Shown one piece after another: positions 1 to 5,961 of a stretch of 7,077 nt of DNA. Position 1 is the first letter of the stretch. The number at the start of each line of letters is the position of its first letter. The stretch spans positions 1 through 7,077 of the forward strand of contig CAYOLJ010000062.1 of the NCBI GenBank assembly GCA_964404805.1, given 5' to 3'. This DNA is from Peribacter sp964404805 (GTDB lineage Bacteria; Patescibacteriota; Gracilibacteria; Peribacterales; Peribacteraceae). The position numbers and the translations under genes were made by a program. The notes under the pieces were generated by a model. That model was not told the origin of the DNA. It made no database searches and saw only the letters and a program-made list of their open reading frames with translations.

Positions 1-545
1 ATGAGAGTGAAAATACTTTCAGTCTTGATGATCCAGAATGAAAGCATGCCTATCATCACACTTAAGCAGGCGAAGATAAGAAGCGAAAGGGGAAGAACGA
101 TGATGGCTGCAAGAATGCCGGTTGTTGAGAAAGCTGAAATAAAATCCTGAACGAAGAGTGAGCCGACAATGAGTGCGATAAGGCTAGGGATCAGCAGTAT
201 GATGATTCTTGAGAGAACAAAACTTGTAATAGTGAGGAAAAACGAAATGGGGCGAATTAGCCATTGATTTAATGAGCCCATATGAACCATGGAGCTCATT
301 TCAAAATGAAAGTGTATGTCTGCAAAAAGGGAAATACAGAAAACGAGAACATAGTAGATTTCCATCTGGTTTCTTTGCCATCCACCTAATTCTGATGCCT
401 CGGTGAAATCGAAAACTGCCTGCCATGCAAGTAACGGAATCAGAATTGGCAAGATCCTCCCAACAAGAAGCTGGAGCCAGAACTCCCTGTGCAGGAGTTT
501 CTGCTGCAAGTTCACCGAAATCGTGGAGGCGAGCACGCGGATCAC
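1..545 (-). CDS. ABC-2 family exporter permease subunit (3' end outside window)
   Basis: Membrane subunit of an ABC exporter, recognised as the ABC-2 type of the uncharacterised permease group (PF06182-like). The 181 residues present begin with a short cytoplasmic stretch. A hydrophobic segment follows at about 23-46, with others at about 64-76, 100-130 and 140-175. Between them, residues 88-101 read HMGSLNQWLIRPIS, matching the family's G.LD..L.RP loop. Family members are about 260 residues, so roughly 80 are missing beyond base 1. There is no ATG start. The frame is closed by TAA at 594-596, and the first usable start is GTG at 545, with another GTG at 536 (MLASTIS). No Shine-Dalgarno is visible. 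It lies 40 bp after the HD gene on the same strand and may be co-transcribed. A partner ATPase is expected outside the window. The substrate is unknown. Its DNA is AT-richer than the neighbours. Confidence 0.8.
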   Translation of the reverse strand, partial: MIRVLASTISVNLQQKLLHREFWLQLLVGRILPILIPLLAWQAVFDFTEASELGGWQRNQMEIYYVLVFCISLFADIHFHFEMSSMVHMGSLNQWLIRPISFFLTITSFVLSRIIILLIPSLIALIVGSLFVQDFISAFSTTGILAAIIVLPLSLLIFACLSVMIGMLSFWIIKTESIFTL

Positions 546-585
546 CGGAGCACTATACCGCGTTTTGTCGCATGGTGAAGGGCGT

Positions 586-1251
586 TTACGACGTTAGCCT
601 CATGTGTGTGATGCTCTCGCCGAGCAGTGTGAGGAGCGTGCGGTAGGCCTCGATGTGACGATCTTGTCGCAATTCCTCGTGCTCAAGGAATGACAGATAG
701 AGTGCAGAGGTTTCGTTGAAGAGTGCCTGCCGGTATGCGGGAGCACAAAAGTGCGCGGTTTCAAGATTGTGCAGCCGGTCGGCCATCTTGATATGCAGCA
801 CGTAGGGGATGAGCGTATTGGCCTCGGCCATTTGAGCGAGATAGTCGCGCTCATGATCGTCGATAGACACACCCTTCGGCCGCTTGGGCCGCGTGAGCGC
901 ATCCACGGCAGCTTCCACTTCATTGCCGAATGTTGCGCGGATCTGCGGCAGCGTTGCCTTTCCATCTTCCACCGTGTCGTGCAGAAGAGCGGTGACATAC
1001 GCCGCAGGGGGGAGCTCCAGACTCACCGAACGCAGAATCTGCAGTACGGCCAGAGGATGCGAGAGGTACGCGCGACCATCGGGTCTCTTCTGCCCCGCGT
1101 GGGCGGTGCGGGCGAAGGCGATGGCATCACGGAGGGTGATGTAGTCACTGAGGGTGAGTGGAGCAGCAGGAGGGCACACAGGTGCCAGAGGATCCAAGTG
1201 ACACGCGACGATCGTGCAGGTTTCAGGCCGATGATGGAAGGTGGTTGCCAA
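586..1251 (-). CDS. Stand-alone RelA/SpoT-type HD hydrolase (small alarmone hydrolase-like)
   Basis: A cytoplasmic HD-superfamily metal-dependent phosphohydrolase of the (p)ppGpp hydrolase type (SpoT/MESH1-like), which would remove the 3'-pyrophosphate from ppGpp. Of 221 residues, about 38-165 form the HD domain. They contain HAGQKRPDGRAYLSHP (R56, H65), ALLHDTVED (H91, D92, E95, D96) and IKMADRLHN (D158, N162). From memory, the Streptococcus Rel hydrolase residues are R44, H53, H77, D78, E81, D82, D144 and N148. Those from H77 to N148 align here with a constant offset of 14, so the active site looks intact. No synthetase, TGS or ACT domain follows, so this is a single-domain enzyme. The start at 1251 is TTG with no Shine-Dalgarno. 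GTG at 1179 would remove a poorly conserved Pro-rich leader. The gene lies between a broken methyltransferase and an exporter permease. Activity on a nucleotide other than ppGpp is possible. Confidence 0.85.
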   Translation of the reverse strand: MATTFHHRPETCTIVACHLDPLAPVCPPAAPLTLSDYITLRDAIAFARTAHAGQKRPDGRAYLSHPLAVLQILRSVSLELPPAAYVTALLHDTVEDGKATLPQIRATFGNEVEAAVDALTRPKRPKGVSIDDHERDYLAQMAEANTLIPYVLHIKMADRLHNLETAHFCAPAYRQALFNETSALYLSFLEHEELRQDRHIEAYRTLLTLLGESITHMRLTS

Positions 1252-1257
1252 GTTGTT

Positions 1258-1290
1258 TAGTATGAATTCCGCAGAGGGGCGTGCATACTA
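1258..1290. repeat. Inverted repeat in the leader of the HD hydrolase gene
   Basis: TAGTATG (1258-1264) and CATACTA (1284-1290) are a perfect 7-bp inverted repeat around a 19-nt spacer. It lies 7 bp upstream of the TTG start of the HD gene, within the 155-bp gap to the methyltransferase. It could be an operator or an mRNA stem controlling access to the start. Nothing follows it that looks like a terminator. The rest of the gap holds only a weak GGCTT/AAGCC hairpin at 1328-1341 and no convincing promoter. Confidence 0.4.
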
Positions 1291-1406
1291 GCGTCCTAAA
1301 AAATGAAATCGAGCAACTTTGGTTTACGGCTTGTTTAAGCCACTATACTTGCTCAAAATGGCGTTCTGGGTGGTGGTGGAACGGTCAAGTACATAATGCA
1401 TTCCAT

Positions 1407-2101
1407 TCATTCTTTGATTGCGACTATGACCATGTACCGTGGGTGCATAGATTCCACCGGCAGCACTTTGGGCGAAGCATGTACCGCAGGGTTGACCAGA
1501 CATTTGTACAGAAATCGGAGCAATCGGGTGGGCAAGATTCTCTTCTGCTGCCGCTGCCCGTACAGGTGAATATGTTCCGGCATGAAGCCGACCTGTTGGA
1601 GGAACGTGGACATTTCTTCCGGAAGGAATTCCTGCATGTGAAACGGATTGTTGGGCTTTCCCTGTATTGACCGGAGATGGGGGGAGGTGATACGGCGATT
1701 GGGCGTGGAGAAAATCAGGGTTCCATGGGGGCGCAGTGCCTCGAAAAGTGCGTGGAGGGCTTGCATGTATTCCTGCACATGTTCAATGGTTTCGAATGAG
1801 ACGATGACATCAAATGTAGTAGGGAGATGCAGTGTTTGGAGATCTCCCTGACAAAACGAGATCTGCTGGATGCATGATTCTTTTCCGCGTGCTCAATGGC
1901 TGCGGAGGAGAGATCCATCCCCACGACACTTCTCGCGCCTCCTTCGGCAAGCAGTGCAGTCCCGTACCCCGAACCACAGGCGATATCCAATACATCTTTT
2001 CCTTCGACGAACTGTTGCGCAAAACGATAACGCTCCAGGTGATCCGCCATGGTGCGTGCAGAAGACTGGCCTTCAATGGCGCGTTCGCCGGTACATTCCA
2101 T
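1407..2101 (-). pseudogene. Class I SAM-dependent methyltransferase, interrupted by a -1 frameshift
   Basis: Two minus-strand frames together make one methyltransferase of about 231 residues. The first frame begins MECTGERAIEG (ATG at 2101, chosen because this opening is typical of the family). It carries HLERYRFA, motif I VLDIACGSGYGT (residues 37-48) and the acidic GMDLS (D63), and goes out of register after AIEHAEKNHASS. The second frame resumes with ISFCQGDLQTLHLP, then FDVIVSFETIEHV, LRPHGTLIFSTPNRR, and stops at TGA 1407. The join lies between about 1862 and 1885. Restoring one missing base there reconnects the frames, for example in the AAAA run at 1881-1884 or next to CAGCAG near 1865. 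Such enzymes methylate small molecules or sugars, and no specific substrate can be named. It may be a true pseudogene, a sequencing or assembly error, or less likely programmed frameshifting. A TTG at 2119 in the same frame is a weaker start. Confidence 0.8.
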
Positions 2102-2131
2102 CGTGGGGATGGTACACAACCGGAAGTAACA

Positions 2132-2148
2132 CTGTCACGGAGTGACAG
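2132..2148. promoter_or_regulatory. Perfect palindrome between divergent genes (candidate operator)
   Basis: CTGTCAC (2132-2138), GGA, GTGACAG (2142-2148): a perfect 7-bp inverted repeat with a 3-nt centre. It lies in the 81-bp gap between the divergent methyltransferase and ogt-like genes. Its right arm contains GTGACA, which also serves as the best -35 for the ogt-like gene, so a bound protein would block or modulate that promoter. No T-run follows on either strand, so a terminator is unlikely. The binding protein is not known. Confidence 0.45.
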
Positions 2149-2172
2149 GCCTCGTTCCCGTTCCTGTACAAT
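2142..2172 (+). promoter_or_regulatory. Candidate promoter of the ogt-like gene
   Basis: GTGACA at 2142-2147 (5 of 6 matches to the -35 consensus) and TACAAT at 2167-2172 (5 of 6 matches to the -10) are separated by 19 bp, slightly longer than ideal. Transcription would start around 2179-2180, only a few bases before the ATG at 2183, leaving almost no leader. Confidence 0.35.
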
Positions 2173-2182
2173 AAGCCTTCCC

Positions 2183-2578
2183 ATGCTCCACTCCGATCTC
2201 TCGTGGGCCACCATGCACGCACGCGCAGTGCTGCCTGCCTCGGTGCGATCCGTCGCCGCGCGTGCACTCAAGGAATACTTCGCAGGAAAACGCCGCTCAT
2301 TCCGCCTTGCCGTGCCGCTGCGTGGTGCGGAATTTGAACGCGCCGTGTGGCGGGCGGTGCAGCAGGTTCCCTTCGCTTCCACCATCACCTACGGCGAGCT
2401 GGCACAGCGCATCGGGCATCCGCGTGCCGCCCGGGCCGTGGGCACCGCGCTCAAGCGAAACCCTCTTCCTATCGTCGTGCCGTGCCATCGCGTTGTTCCG
2501 GCAAAGGGTGGCATCGGGTACTTCGCAGGAGGTAGCACCAGAAAGAGACGGTTGCTTGAGCACGAACAGATGGATTGA
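2183..2578 (+). CDS. ogt: Methylated-DNA--protein-cysteine methyltransferase (Ogt/MGMT family)
   Basis: Suicide DNA repair protein that moves the alkyl group from O6-alkylguanine (or O4-alkylthymine) onto its own cysteine. The 131-residue product carries the full C-terminal domain: FERAVW (51-56), VPFASTITYGELA with Y70, RAVGTALKRNP (84-94, N93), the active site PCHRVV (C101, H102), and the closing KRRLLEHE with E128. The normal N-terminal part is cut to little more than LKEYFAGKRRSFRLAVPL, so it is shorter than the usual 150-175 residues. The open frame continues upstream, but there it is antisense to the methyltransferase and shows no family similarity. ATG 2183 follows a -10-like hexamer by 10 nt, and ATG 2213 is an alternative. 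No Shine-Dalgarno is seen. It converges with the next gene with a gap of only 5 bp and no visible terminator. Confidence 0.9.
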   Translation: MLHSDLSWATMHARAVLPASVRSVAARALKEYFAGKRRSFRLAVPLRGAEFERAVWRAVQQVPFASTITYGELAQRIGHPRAARAVGTALKRNPLPIVVPCHRVVPAKGGIGYFAGGSTRKRRLLEHEQMD

Positions 2579-2583
2579 GAGGA

Positions 2584-2805
2584 TCAGTTTTGCTCGGAGT
2601 CCCCCTTACCGAAGGCCCGTTTCCATCCTTCGCGGTAGGCGGCGGTGGAGCCTACGGTGGTACGCACATTGTCGTTGACAGTCTGGCGCTCGTAAATGAG
2701 AAATCCGAGACTTTGGGGTACTTCGTTTCCTTGCCCATCGTGTTTCACATGAATGGCGGGCAGCACAACCAACTTATCGGGCGAATCTTTACCAGGAGTT
2801 CTCAT
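2584..2805 (-). CDS. Small hypothetical protein, second of a coupled pair
   Basis: 73 residues, not recognised. The protein is soluble and polar, with no Cys, signal peptide or membrane segment. It has a likely beta-rich middle (KLVVLPAIHVKH and QSLGFLIYER) and ends in AAYREGWKRAFGKGDSEQN, an aromatic/basic tail that may be a short helix. The ATG at 2805 overlaps the TGA of the upstream gene (ATGA), which argues for translational coupling and a real gene. The 17 nt before the ATG are all pyrimidines on the coding strand, so there is no Shine-Dalgarno, which again favours coupling. No function can be given. Confidence 0.6.
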   Translation of the reverse strand: MRTPGKDSPDKLVVLPAIHVKHDGQGNEVPQSLGFLIYERQTVNDNVRTTVGSTAAYREGWKRAFGKGDSEQN

Positions 2806-3221
2806 AGGGGAGAAGGAGAAAATGTACTATCGCTCGTTGCCTCCTTAGATGAGGGGGGAGTGACTTCGCCGTTGGACCTTAACAGCACCATCATTTCGGG
2901 CGTAGCTTTCGCCTTGTAGGGGTTGCCCAGTGCCCCTTTGCTTGTGGGGAGAGTGATCTCCTGCTCGAAATGTTCATCGAACGGGGAGGGCGGGGAGGAG
3001 GGGTCGATCCGCGTGATGCCGGTGATTCTGTGATCATTGAGCAGAATTTCGTAGGTGACGCCCTGCTGCCGTACCTCCTGGGCAAGACGTTCCCGGACCC
3101 TGGATTGTACAACCCTCGTCGCATCGCTGATGTGTTCCACGACGGCCTGCACCAGCCGGGTGCGCGGGACGGTGGGATGCGAGAAATCGGCGGCACTGAG
3201 GTGTTCAATGAAGAGCGGCAT
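2802..3221 (-). CDS. Hypothetical protein, first of a coupled pair
   Basis: 139 residues, not recognised. The N-terminal 60 residues look helical and charged (LVQAVVEHISDATRVVQSRV, then RERLAQEVRQQ). Next comes a short strand-like stretch (VTYEILLNDHRITGITRI). The last 70 residues are Pro/Ser-rich, with SSPPSPFDEHFEQEITLP and a SPSPL end, so partly disordered. There is no signal peptide, membrane segment or Cys. Start ATG 3221 has no Shine-Dalgarno. The gene begins 55 bp after the protease stop, across an inverted repeat, and overlaps the next gene by 4 bp. It could be read from the protease transcript or from its own promoter. A longer plus-strand frame across the same DNA (2970-3785) is low-complexity and judged spurious. 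Confidence 0.6.
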   Translation of the reverse strand: MPLFIEHLSAADFSHPTVPRTRLVQAVVEHISDATRVVQSRVRERLAQEVRQQGVTYEILLNDHRITGITRIDPSSPPSPFDEHFEQEITLPTSKGALGNPYKAKATPEMMVLLRSNGEVTPPSSKEATSDSTFSPSPL

Positions 3222-3232
3222 AGAGGCGCACT

Positions 3233-3271
3233 GTGCTCAAGTGGCAGCTATCAGTCAAGGCTTGAGAGCAC
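3233..3271. repeat. Bulged inverted repeat between protease and hypothetical gene
   Basis: GTGCTCAAG (3233-3241) pairs with CTTGAGAGCAC (3261-3271) as a 9-bp stem with a 2-nt bulge and a 19-nt loop. It fills most of the 55-bp gap between the protease stop and the next ATG. On the minus strand no T-run follows, so it fits an mRNA 3'-end stabiliser or processing hairpin better than a rho-independent terminator. Confidence 0.4.
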
Positions 3272-3276
3272 GAAAA

Positions 3277-5106
3277 TCACTGGTTGTTGCCCTTACGCTC
3301 TTGTCCCGGAGGGGCATCGATCGGGCGCTTGGCCTGATTTTCCTCCTCAGGCGCTTCACACTGCACCCACGGAAGCCACCACTCCCACCAGTGTCTACAT
3401 TCGCGGTTGCGGTACTCATTGTTTTCTTCAGAGGAGCGTGAACTCTGTCGGTTACTGTCGTTGTGATCATTATAATTATCGTCGTCGTTCTCAGACTTCG
3501 AAGAAGAGGAGCGTGCGGAGGACGAGCGTACTGAAGAAGCCGCGGAGGATGATCGCACCGACGATGCGTGGGACGATGAAGACTGTGCAGATGAGGATAC
3601 AGCAGAGGAGGCTGAACTCACGGGCGCGCTGCTGGCAGCGGAGGAAACAAAGGAAGACACAGAAGAAACGGAAGACACAGATGCCACGGACGACACGGAA
3701 GAAGAAGCTGGCGGCGGAGCACAACCTTCATCCACCGATCCGTCACAATTGTCATCCACATTGTTACCGCACACTTCGTTCTTGAGCGGCGACACGGCGC
3801 CGTTGCGATCGTCGCAGTCTAAGGGAATGGGGGAGCCGTCACTGTCGAAATCCTTTGCACGTGCCACGGCGGCCACGGCATCGACACGCCCGTATCCGTA
3901 CGAGTCATCGAGACCGGCGTTACCGAGATCATAGGCGGTGGAGGTCAGGATCATACGTGTCTCGTCGGCGGTGAGCGTGTCGTTCACTCCGCGTACCAAG
4001 GCTGCAACACCCGCCACGTGCGGCGAAGCCATACTCGTACCGCTCCACCAGCCGAAGCCCGCCTCGGGGCAGGTGCCCGCAGTGGCACAGGGGAGAGACG
4101 AGAGAATGCCGAGACCCGGCGCCATGACATCCAGTGCAGGGCCGTTGCCTGACCAGACAGGTCGTACATTGTTGCGATCGATCGCACCGACGGCTACAGC
4201 CTTCGAGGCACATCCGGGGGTCGATACACCGGGATTCAGCTCTGCACCGTTACCGGAAGCAGCCACGACGAGCGTGCCCTGATTGGCAGCCCAGTTCGCC
4301 TTCGCGGCCATAGTGTCACCGTCGCAGGCACTCATGAAGGCGCCACCTCCCAAACTAAGGTTGATCACCTTGGCACCTTTGGCAACTGCCCACTCGATGC
4401 CGGCGAGAATGTCACCCTCTGCACACCAGCCATCATCACTGCACACTTTACCAATCAGCAGACTGACCTGCGGGCTGGAACCGAGGATGCGGTTGGCACC
4501 GTTCTCATCCTGATGCACGACGGCTCCCGCTCCGGCGATGATGCCTGCTACGTGTGTGCCGTGTCCGCTGCCGTCAGCCGGAGTAGATCCTACGACAAAC
4601 GATGCCTGTTCTACGATGCGTCCGGCAATTTCGATATGTGTCGCATCGATGCCTGTATCGAGCACGGCCACCCTTACACCACTCCCTTTAATATCCTGTT
4701 GATGTACCGTGAAAGCGCCAATTTGCTCCACCGAGAAGAAGTCTTGTGTTTTGAATACACGCTCCGTGCTGGCACCGGGAATCACCACGTCTTTCGGACA
4801 CTTGAGCACAACATCATTGTTGAGCCAACGCTTGGCGCGGCAACCCTTCAGCAGAGCAGAGAAAACCTCACGCGGGGATTTGGAGCCTAGAAGCAGGCGT
4901 TTCTCATTTTTCTCGCAGAGGCCCACTTCGTCACACGTACGCACGCGCGCGTCTTTCTCGCGATGTTTTTCACCTTCCCTCTCACCATTGATGAGGGCGG
5001 GGGTACTAGGAGACTCTGCCTGTACGGTGGAAAACACTCCACCGACGTGCAGTGTGAGCGAGCTCGCGAGCAAGACAAAAAAGAGGAGGGAGATGCGGTT
5101 TTTCAT
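3277..5106 (-). CDS. Secreted subtilisin-like serine protease with MopE-type motif and Ser-rich tail
   Basis: Exported S8-family endopeptidase of 609 residues. Start ATG 5106 was chosen because it opens a typical signal peptide: MKNR, then the hydrophobic ISLLFFVLLASSLTL, then TVQA before a cut near residue 30. The open frame extends to an ATG at 5259, but that would bury the signal. A propeptide-like region covers about 31-125. The catalytic domain (about 130-415) shows the triad D150 (VAVLDTGID), H182 (GHGTHVAG) and S358 (GTSMASP), with oxyanion N286 (AASGNG). Residues 419-462 (DFDSDGSP..LDCDD, then CGNNVDDNCDGSVDEGC) match the MopE-type putative metal-binding motif (PF11617-like). A Ser/Val/Ala linker follows (about 467-537), then an Asp/Asn-rich patch (DDDNYNDHND) and a Trp-rich end (RHWWEWWLPWVQC, Cys 570 and 583). 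No membrane anchor or LPXTG is seen. A role in surface or extracellular protein processing is likely. The substrate is unknown. Confidence 0.93.
   Translation of the reverse strand: MKNRISLLFFVLLASSLTLHVGGVFSTVQAESPSTPALINGEREGEKHREKDARVRTCDEVGLCEKNEKRLLLGSKSPREVFSALLKGCRAKRWLNNDVVLKCPKDVVIPGASTERVFKTQDFFSVEQIGAFTVHQQDIKGSGVRVAVLDTGIDATHIEIAGRIVEQASFVVGSTPADGSGHGTHVAGIIAGAGAVVHQDENGANRILGSSPQVSLLIGKVCSDDGWCAEGDILAGIEWAVAKGAKVINLSLGGGAFMSACDGDTMAAKANWAANQGTLVVAASGNGAELNPGVSTPGCASKAVAVGAIDRNNVRPVWSGNGPALDVMAPGLGILSSLPCATAGTCPEAGFGWWSGTSMASPHVAGVAALVRGVNDTLTADETRMILTSTAYDLGNAGLDDSYGYGRVDAVAAVARAKDFDSDGSPIPLDCDDRNGAVSPLKNEVCGNNVDDNCDGSVDEGCAPPPASSSVSSVASVSSVSSVSSFVSSAASSAPVSSASSAVSSSAQSSSSHASSVRSSSAASSVRSSSARSSSSKSENDDDNYNDHNDSNRQSSRSSEENNEYRNRECRHWWEWWLPWVQCEAPEEENQAKRPIDAPPGQERKGNNQ
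3496..3708 (-). repeat. Low-complexity Ser-rich linker coding tract of the protease
   Basis: This stretch encodes about 71 residues of imperfect SSV, SSA and SSS repeats (for example SSVSSVASVSSVSSVSS). It is a flexible spacer between the MopE-like motif and the tail. On the plus strand it reads as purine-rich DNA, which produces spurious Arg/Lys-rich frames. Repeats of this kind expand and contract, so linker length may vary between strains. Confidence 0.75.
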
Positions 5107-5180
5107 GCAAGAAATTCTACTCCGATGAGAGATGCAACAGGATCGCTTTCTAGGGAGTTTACGTGCATTTCTCGTGAAGT

Positions 5181-5210
5181 ATTGTAGAGTATTTTTTCTT
5201 GTATGCTCGA
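5181..5210 (-). promoter_or_regulatory. Candidate promoter of the protease gene
   Basis: On the minus strand TACAAT (5186-5181) is a good -10. A weak -35, TCGAGC (5210-5205), lies 18 bp upstream, and the spacer holds an A-rich run. The start would be near 5174, giving a leader of about 68 nt before ATG 5106. A GGAG occurs in this leader but sits 13 nt from the ATG, too far to be a confident ribosome site. Confidence 0.3.
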
Positions 5211-5301
5211 CGATGTGCACCATGAATGCGGCGTTGCGGGGGCGATGCACCCTCTGCATGGCCTGTGCTACAAGGAAGTACCTGACACCGTGTGAAAAGA
5301 G

Positions 5302-5337
5302 ACGGGCGGATGTTACAGAAGGATGCTCATTGCCCGT
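5302..5337 (-). terminator. Possible terminator after the pilin-like gene
   Basis: Read on the minus strand, ACGGGC (5337-5332) and GCCCGT (5307-5302) form a 6-bp GC-rich stem followed by CTCTTTTC, 24 bp after the pilin stop. The 24-nt loop is long for an intrinsic terminator, so this is tentative. If real, it separates the pilin transcript from the protease. Confidence 0.3.
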
Positions 5338-5350
5338 TCTTAGGAGATGA

Positions 5351-5371
5351 TGAAGCAGTACTACTGCATCA
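5351..5371. repeat. Near-perfect palindrome overlapping the pilin stop codon
   Basis: TGA-A-GCAGTA-C-TACTGC-A-TCA is symmetric around base 5361 apart from one A/A mismatch pair. It spans the TAG stop of the pilin-like gene (5361-5363) and the last codons. It has no T-run on the minus strand. It may be an mRNA end structure or a protein site. Confidence 0.4.
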
Positions 5372-5894
5372 CTTCGATGGTCGGCGCATCGCCCGTGCCA
5401 CCCATATCTTCTCCTTCGACATCGCAGGCCCCCACGGTGATGATGCCGTAGGCATCCCGATTGATGTAGTAGCGCGTGTCGTTGTCGGTGCCGTTTTGAG
5501 GATCCGTTGGCAATTTTTTCAAGTATGCACGCAACGCGGTATCAAAATCATCGACGGCACAGTTGCTATTGGCCACCGTCTGACCGTTGCACACGACTGA
5601 GGGGCAGTTTCCCAAGCTCTCTCCGATCACCTGCACACTGTCCGCGTCGGTATCGATATTCATGGGCAGGCCGCCCGTGTCAGCCTCATACGTCTTGACG
5701 GCTTTTATGATCGCAGTCACATCGGACCAGCGGCGGGCGTTGCGCGAGGAGTGAATGCGCATGGCGGGATCGAGTGCAATGAAGATTATCACCGCGAGAA
5801 TGGCGAGAATGGCGATGATGACAATGAGCTCAATGAGCGTAAAACCTCGGCGGAGCCCTAGGCGGAGACGGGTGAATCCGGAGCGTTTTTTCAT
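5361..5894 (-). CDS. Type IV pilin-like protein (prepilin-type N-terminal signal)
   Basis: Pilin or pseudopilin of 177 residues, exported and assembled by a type IV pilus or type II-like secretion system. The basic leader MKKRSGFTRLRLGLRRG ends at the prepilin peptidase site G17/F18 of GFTLIEL, with the conserved Glu at mature position 5 (E22). The hydrophobic N-terminal helix then runs to about residue 41. LDPAMR..SRNARRWSDV and an alpha-helix (AIIKAVKTYEADTGG) follow, as in short CPR pseudopilins. The C-terminal globular part has Cys 97, 102, 112 and 157, which could form disulfides, and the motif LPTDPQNGTDNDTRYYIN. The frame stays open upstream to 5975, but ATG 5894 gives the proper leader length. 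The 20 nt before it are all pyrimidines, with no Shine-Dalgarno. No pilus assembly genes are in the window, so its partners lie elsewhere. Confidence 0.9.
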   Translation of the reverse strand: MKKRSGFTRLRLGLRRGFTLIELIVIIAILAILAVIIFIALDPAMRIHSSRNARRWSDVTAIIKAVKTYEADTGGLPMNIDTDADSVQVIGESLGNCPSVVCNGQTVANSNCAVDDFDTALRAYLKKLPTDPQNGTDNDTRYYINRDAYGIITVGACDVEGEDMGGTGDAPTIEVMQ

Positions 5895-5914
5895 GAAGAA
5901 GAAGAAGGGAAGAA
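5895..5914 (-). promoter_or_regulatory. All-pyrimidine tract in place of a Shine-Dalgarno (pilin gene)
   Basis: On the coding strand all 20 bases immediately before the pilin ATG are C or T. A similar tract (19 of 20) precedes the response regulator GTG at 6430. Such tracts cannot pair with the anti-Shine-Dalgarno, but they are the sort of RNA bound by ribosomal protein S1. A role in translation initiation is inferred. Confidence 0.4.
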
Positions 5915-5961
5915 CGATCCTGCAGAGCCTATCGCATGGCCTTATTGAACGGAAGGGTGGC

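Noticed and set aside
751..1260. 169-residue plus-strand frame
   Set aside because: It lies entirely opposite the HD gene, whose catalytic motifs make the minus strand the coding one.
1328..1341. GGCTT/AAGCC hairpin as terminator of the methyltransferase
   Set aside because: The stem has only 5 bp and the nearest T-run is about 20 nt away.
1832..2182. In-frame upstream extension of the ogt-like gene on the plus strand
   Set aside because: It is antisense to the methyltransferase, shows no Ogt similarity, and lies before the likely promoter.
3496..3708. Possible CRISPR-like or tandem DNA repeat
   Set aside because: The periodicity comes from Ser/Val/Ala codons in one protein, and there are no conserved repeats with unique spacers.
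2970..3785. 271-residue plus-strand frame
   Set aside because: Its Arg/Lys/Thr-rich low-complexity sequence is the antisense of the protease Ser linker and the hypothetical gene.
5107..5259. Upstream extension of the protease (51 residues)
   Set aside because: It would place a basic, non-conserved stretch before an otherwise ideal signal peptide and cover the candidate promoter.
5895..5914. Purine-rich GAAGAAGG run read as a Shine-Dalgarno
   Set aside because: It is purine-rich only on the plus strand, and the gene is on the minus strand, where it is pyrimidine.
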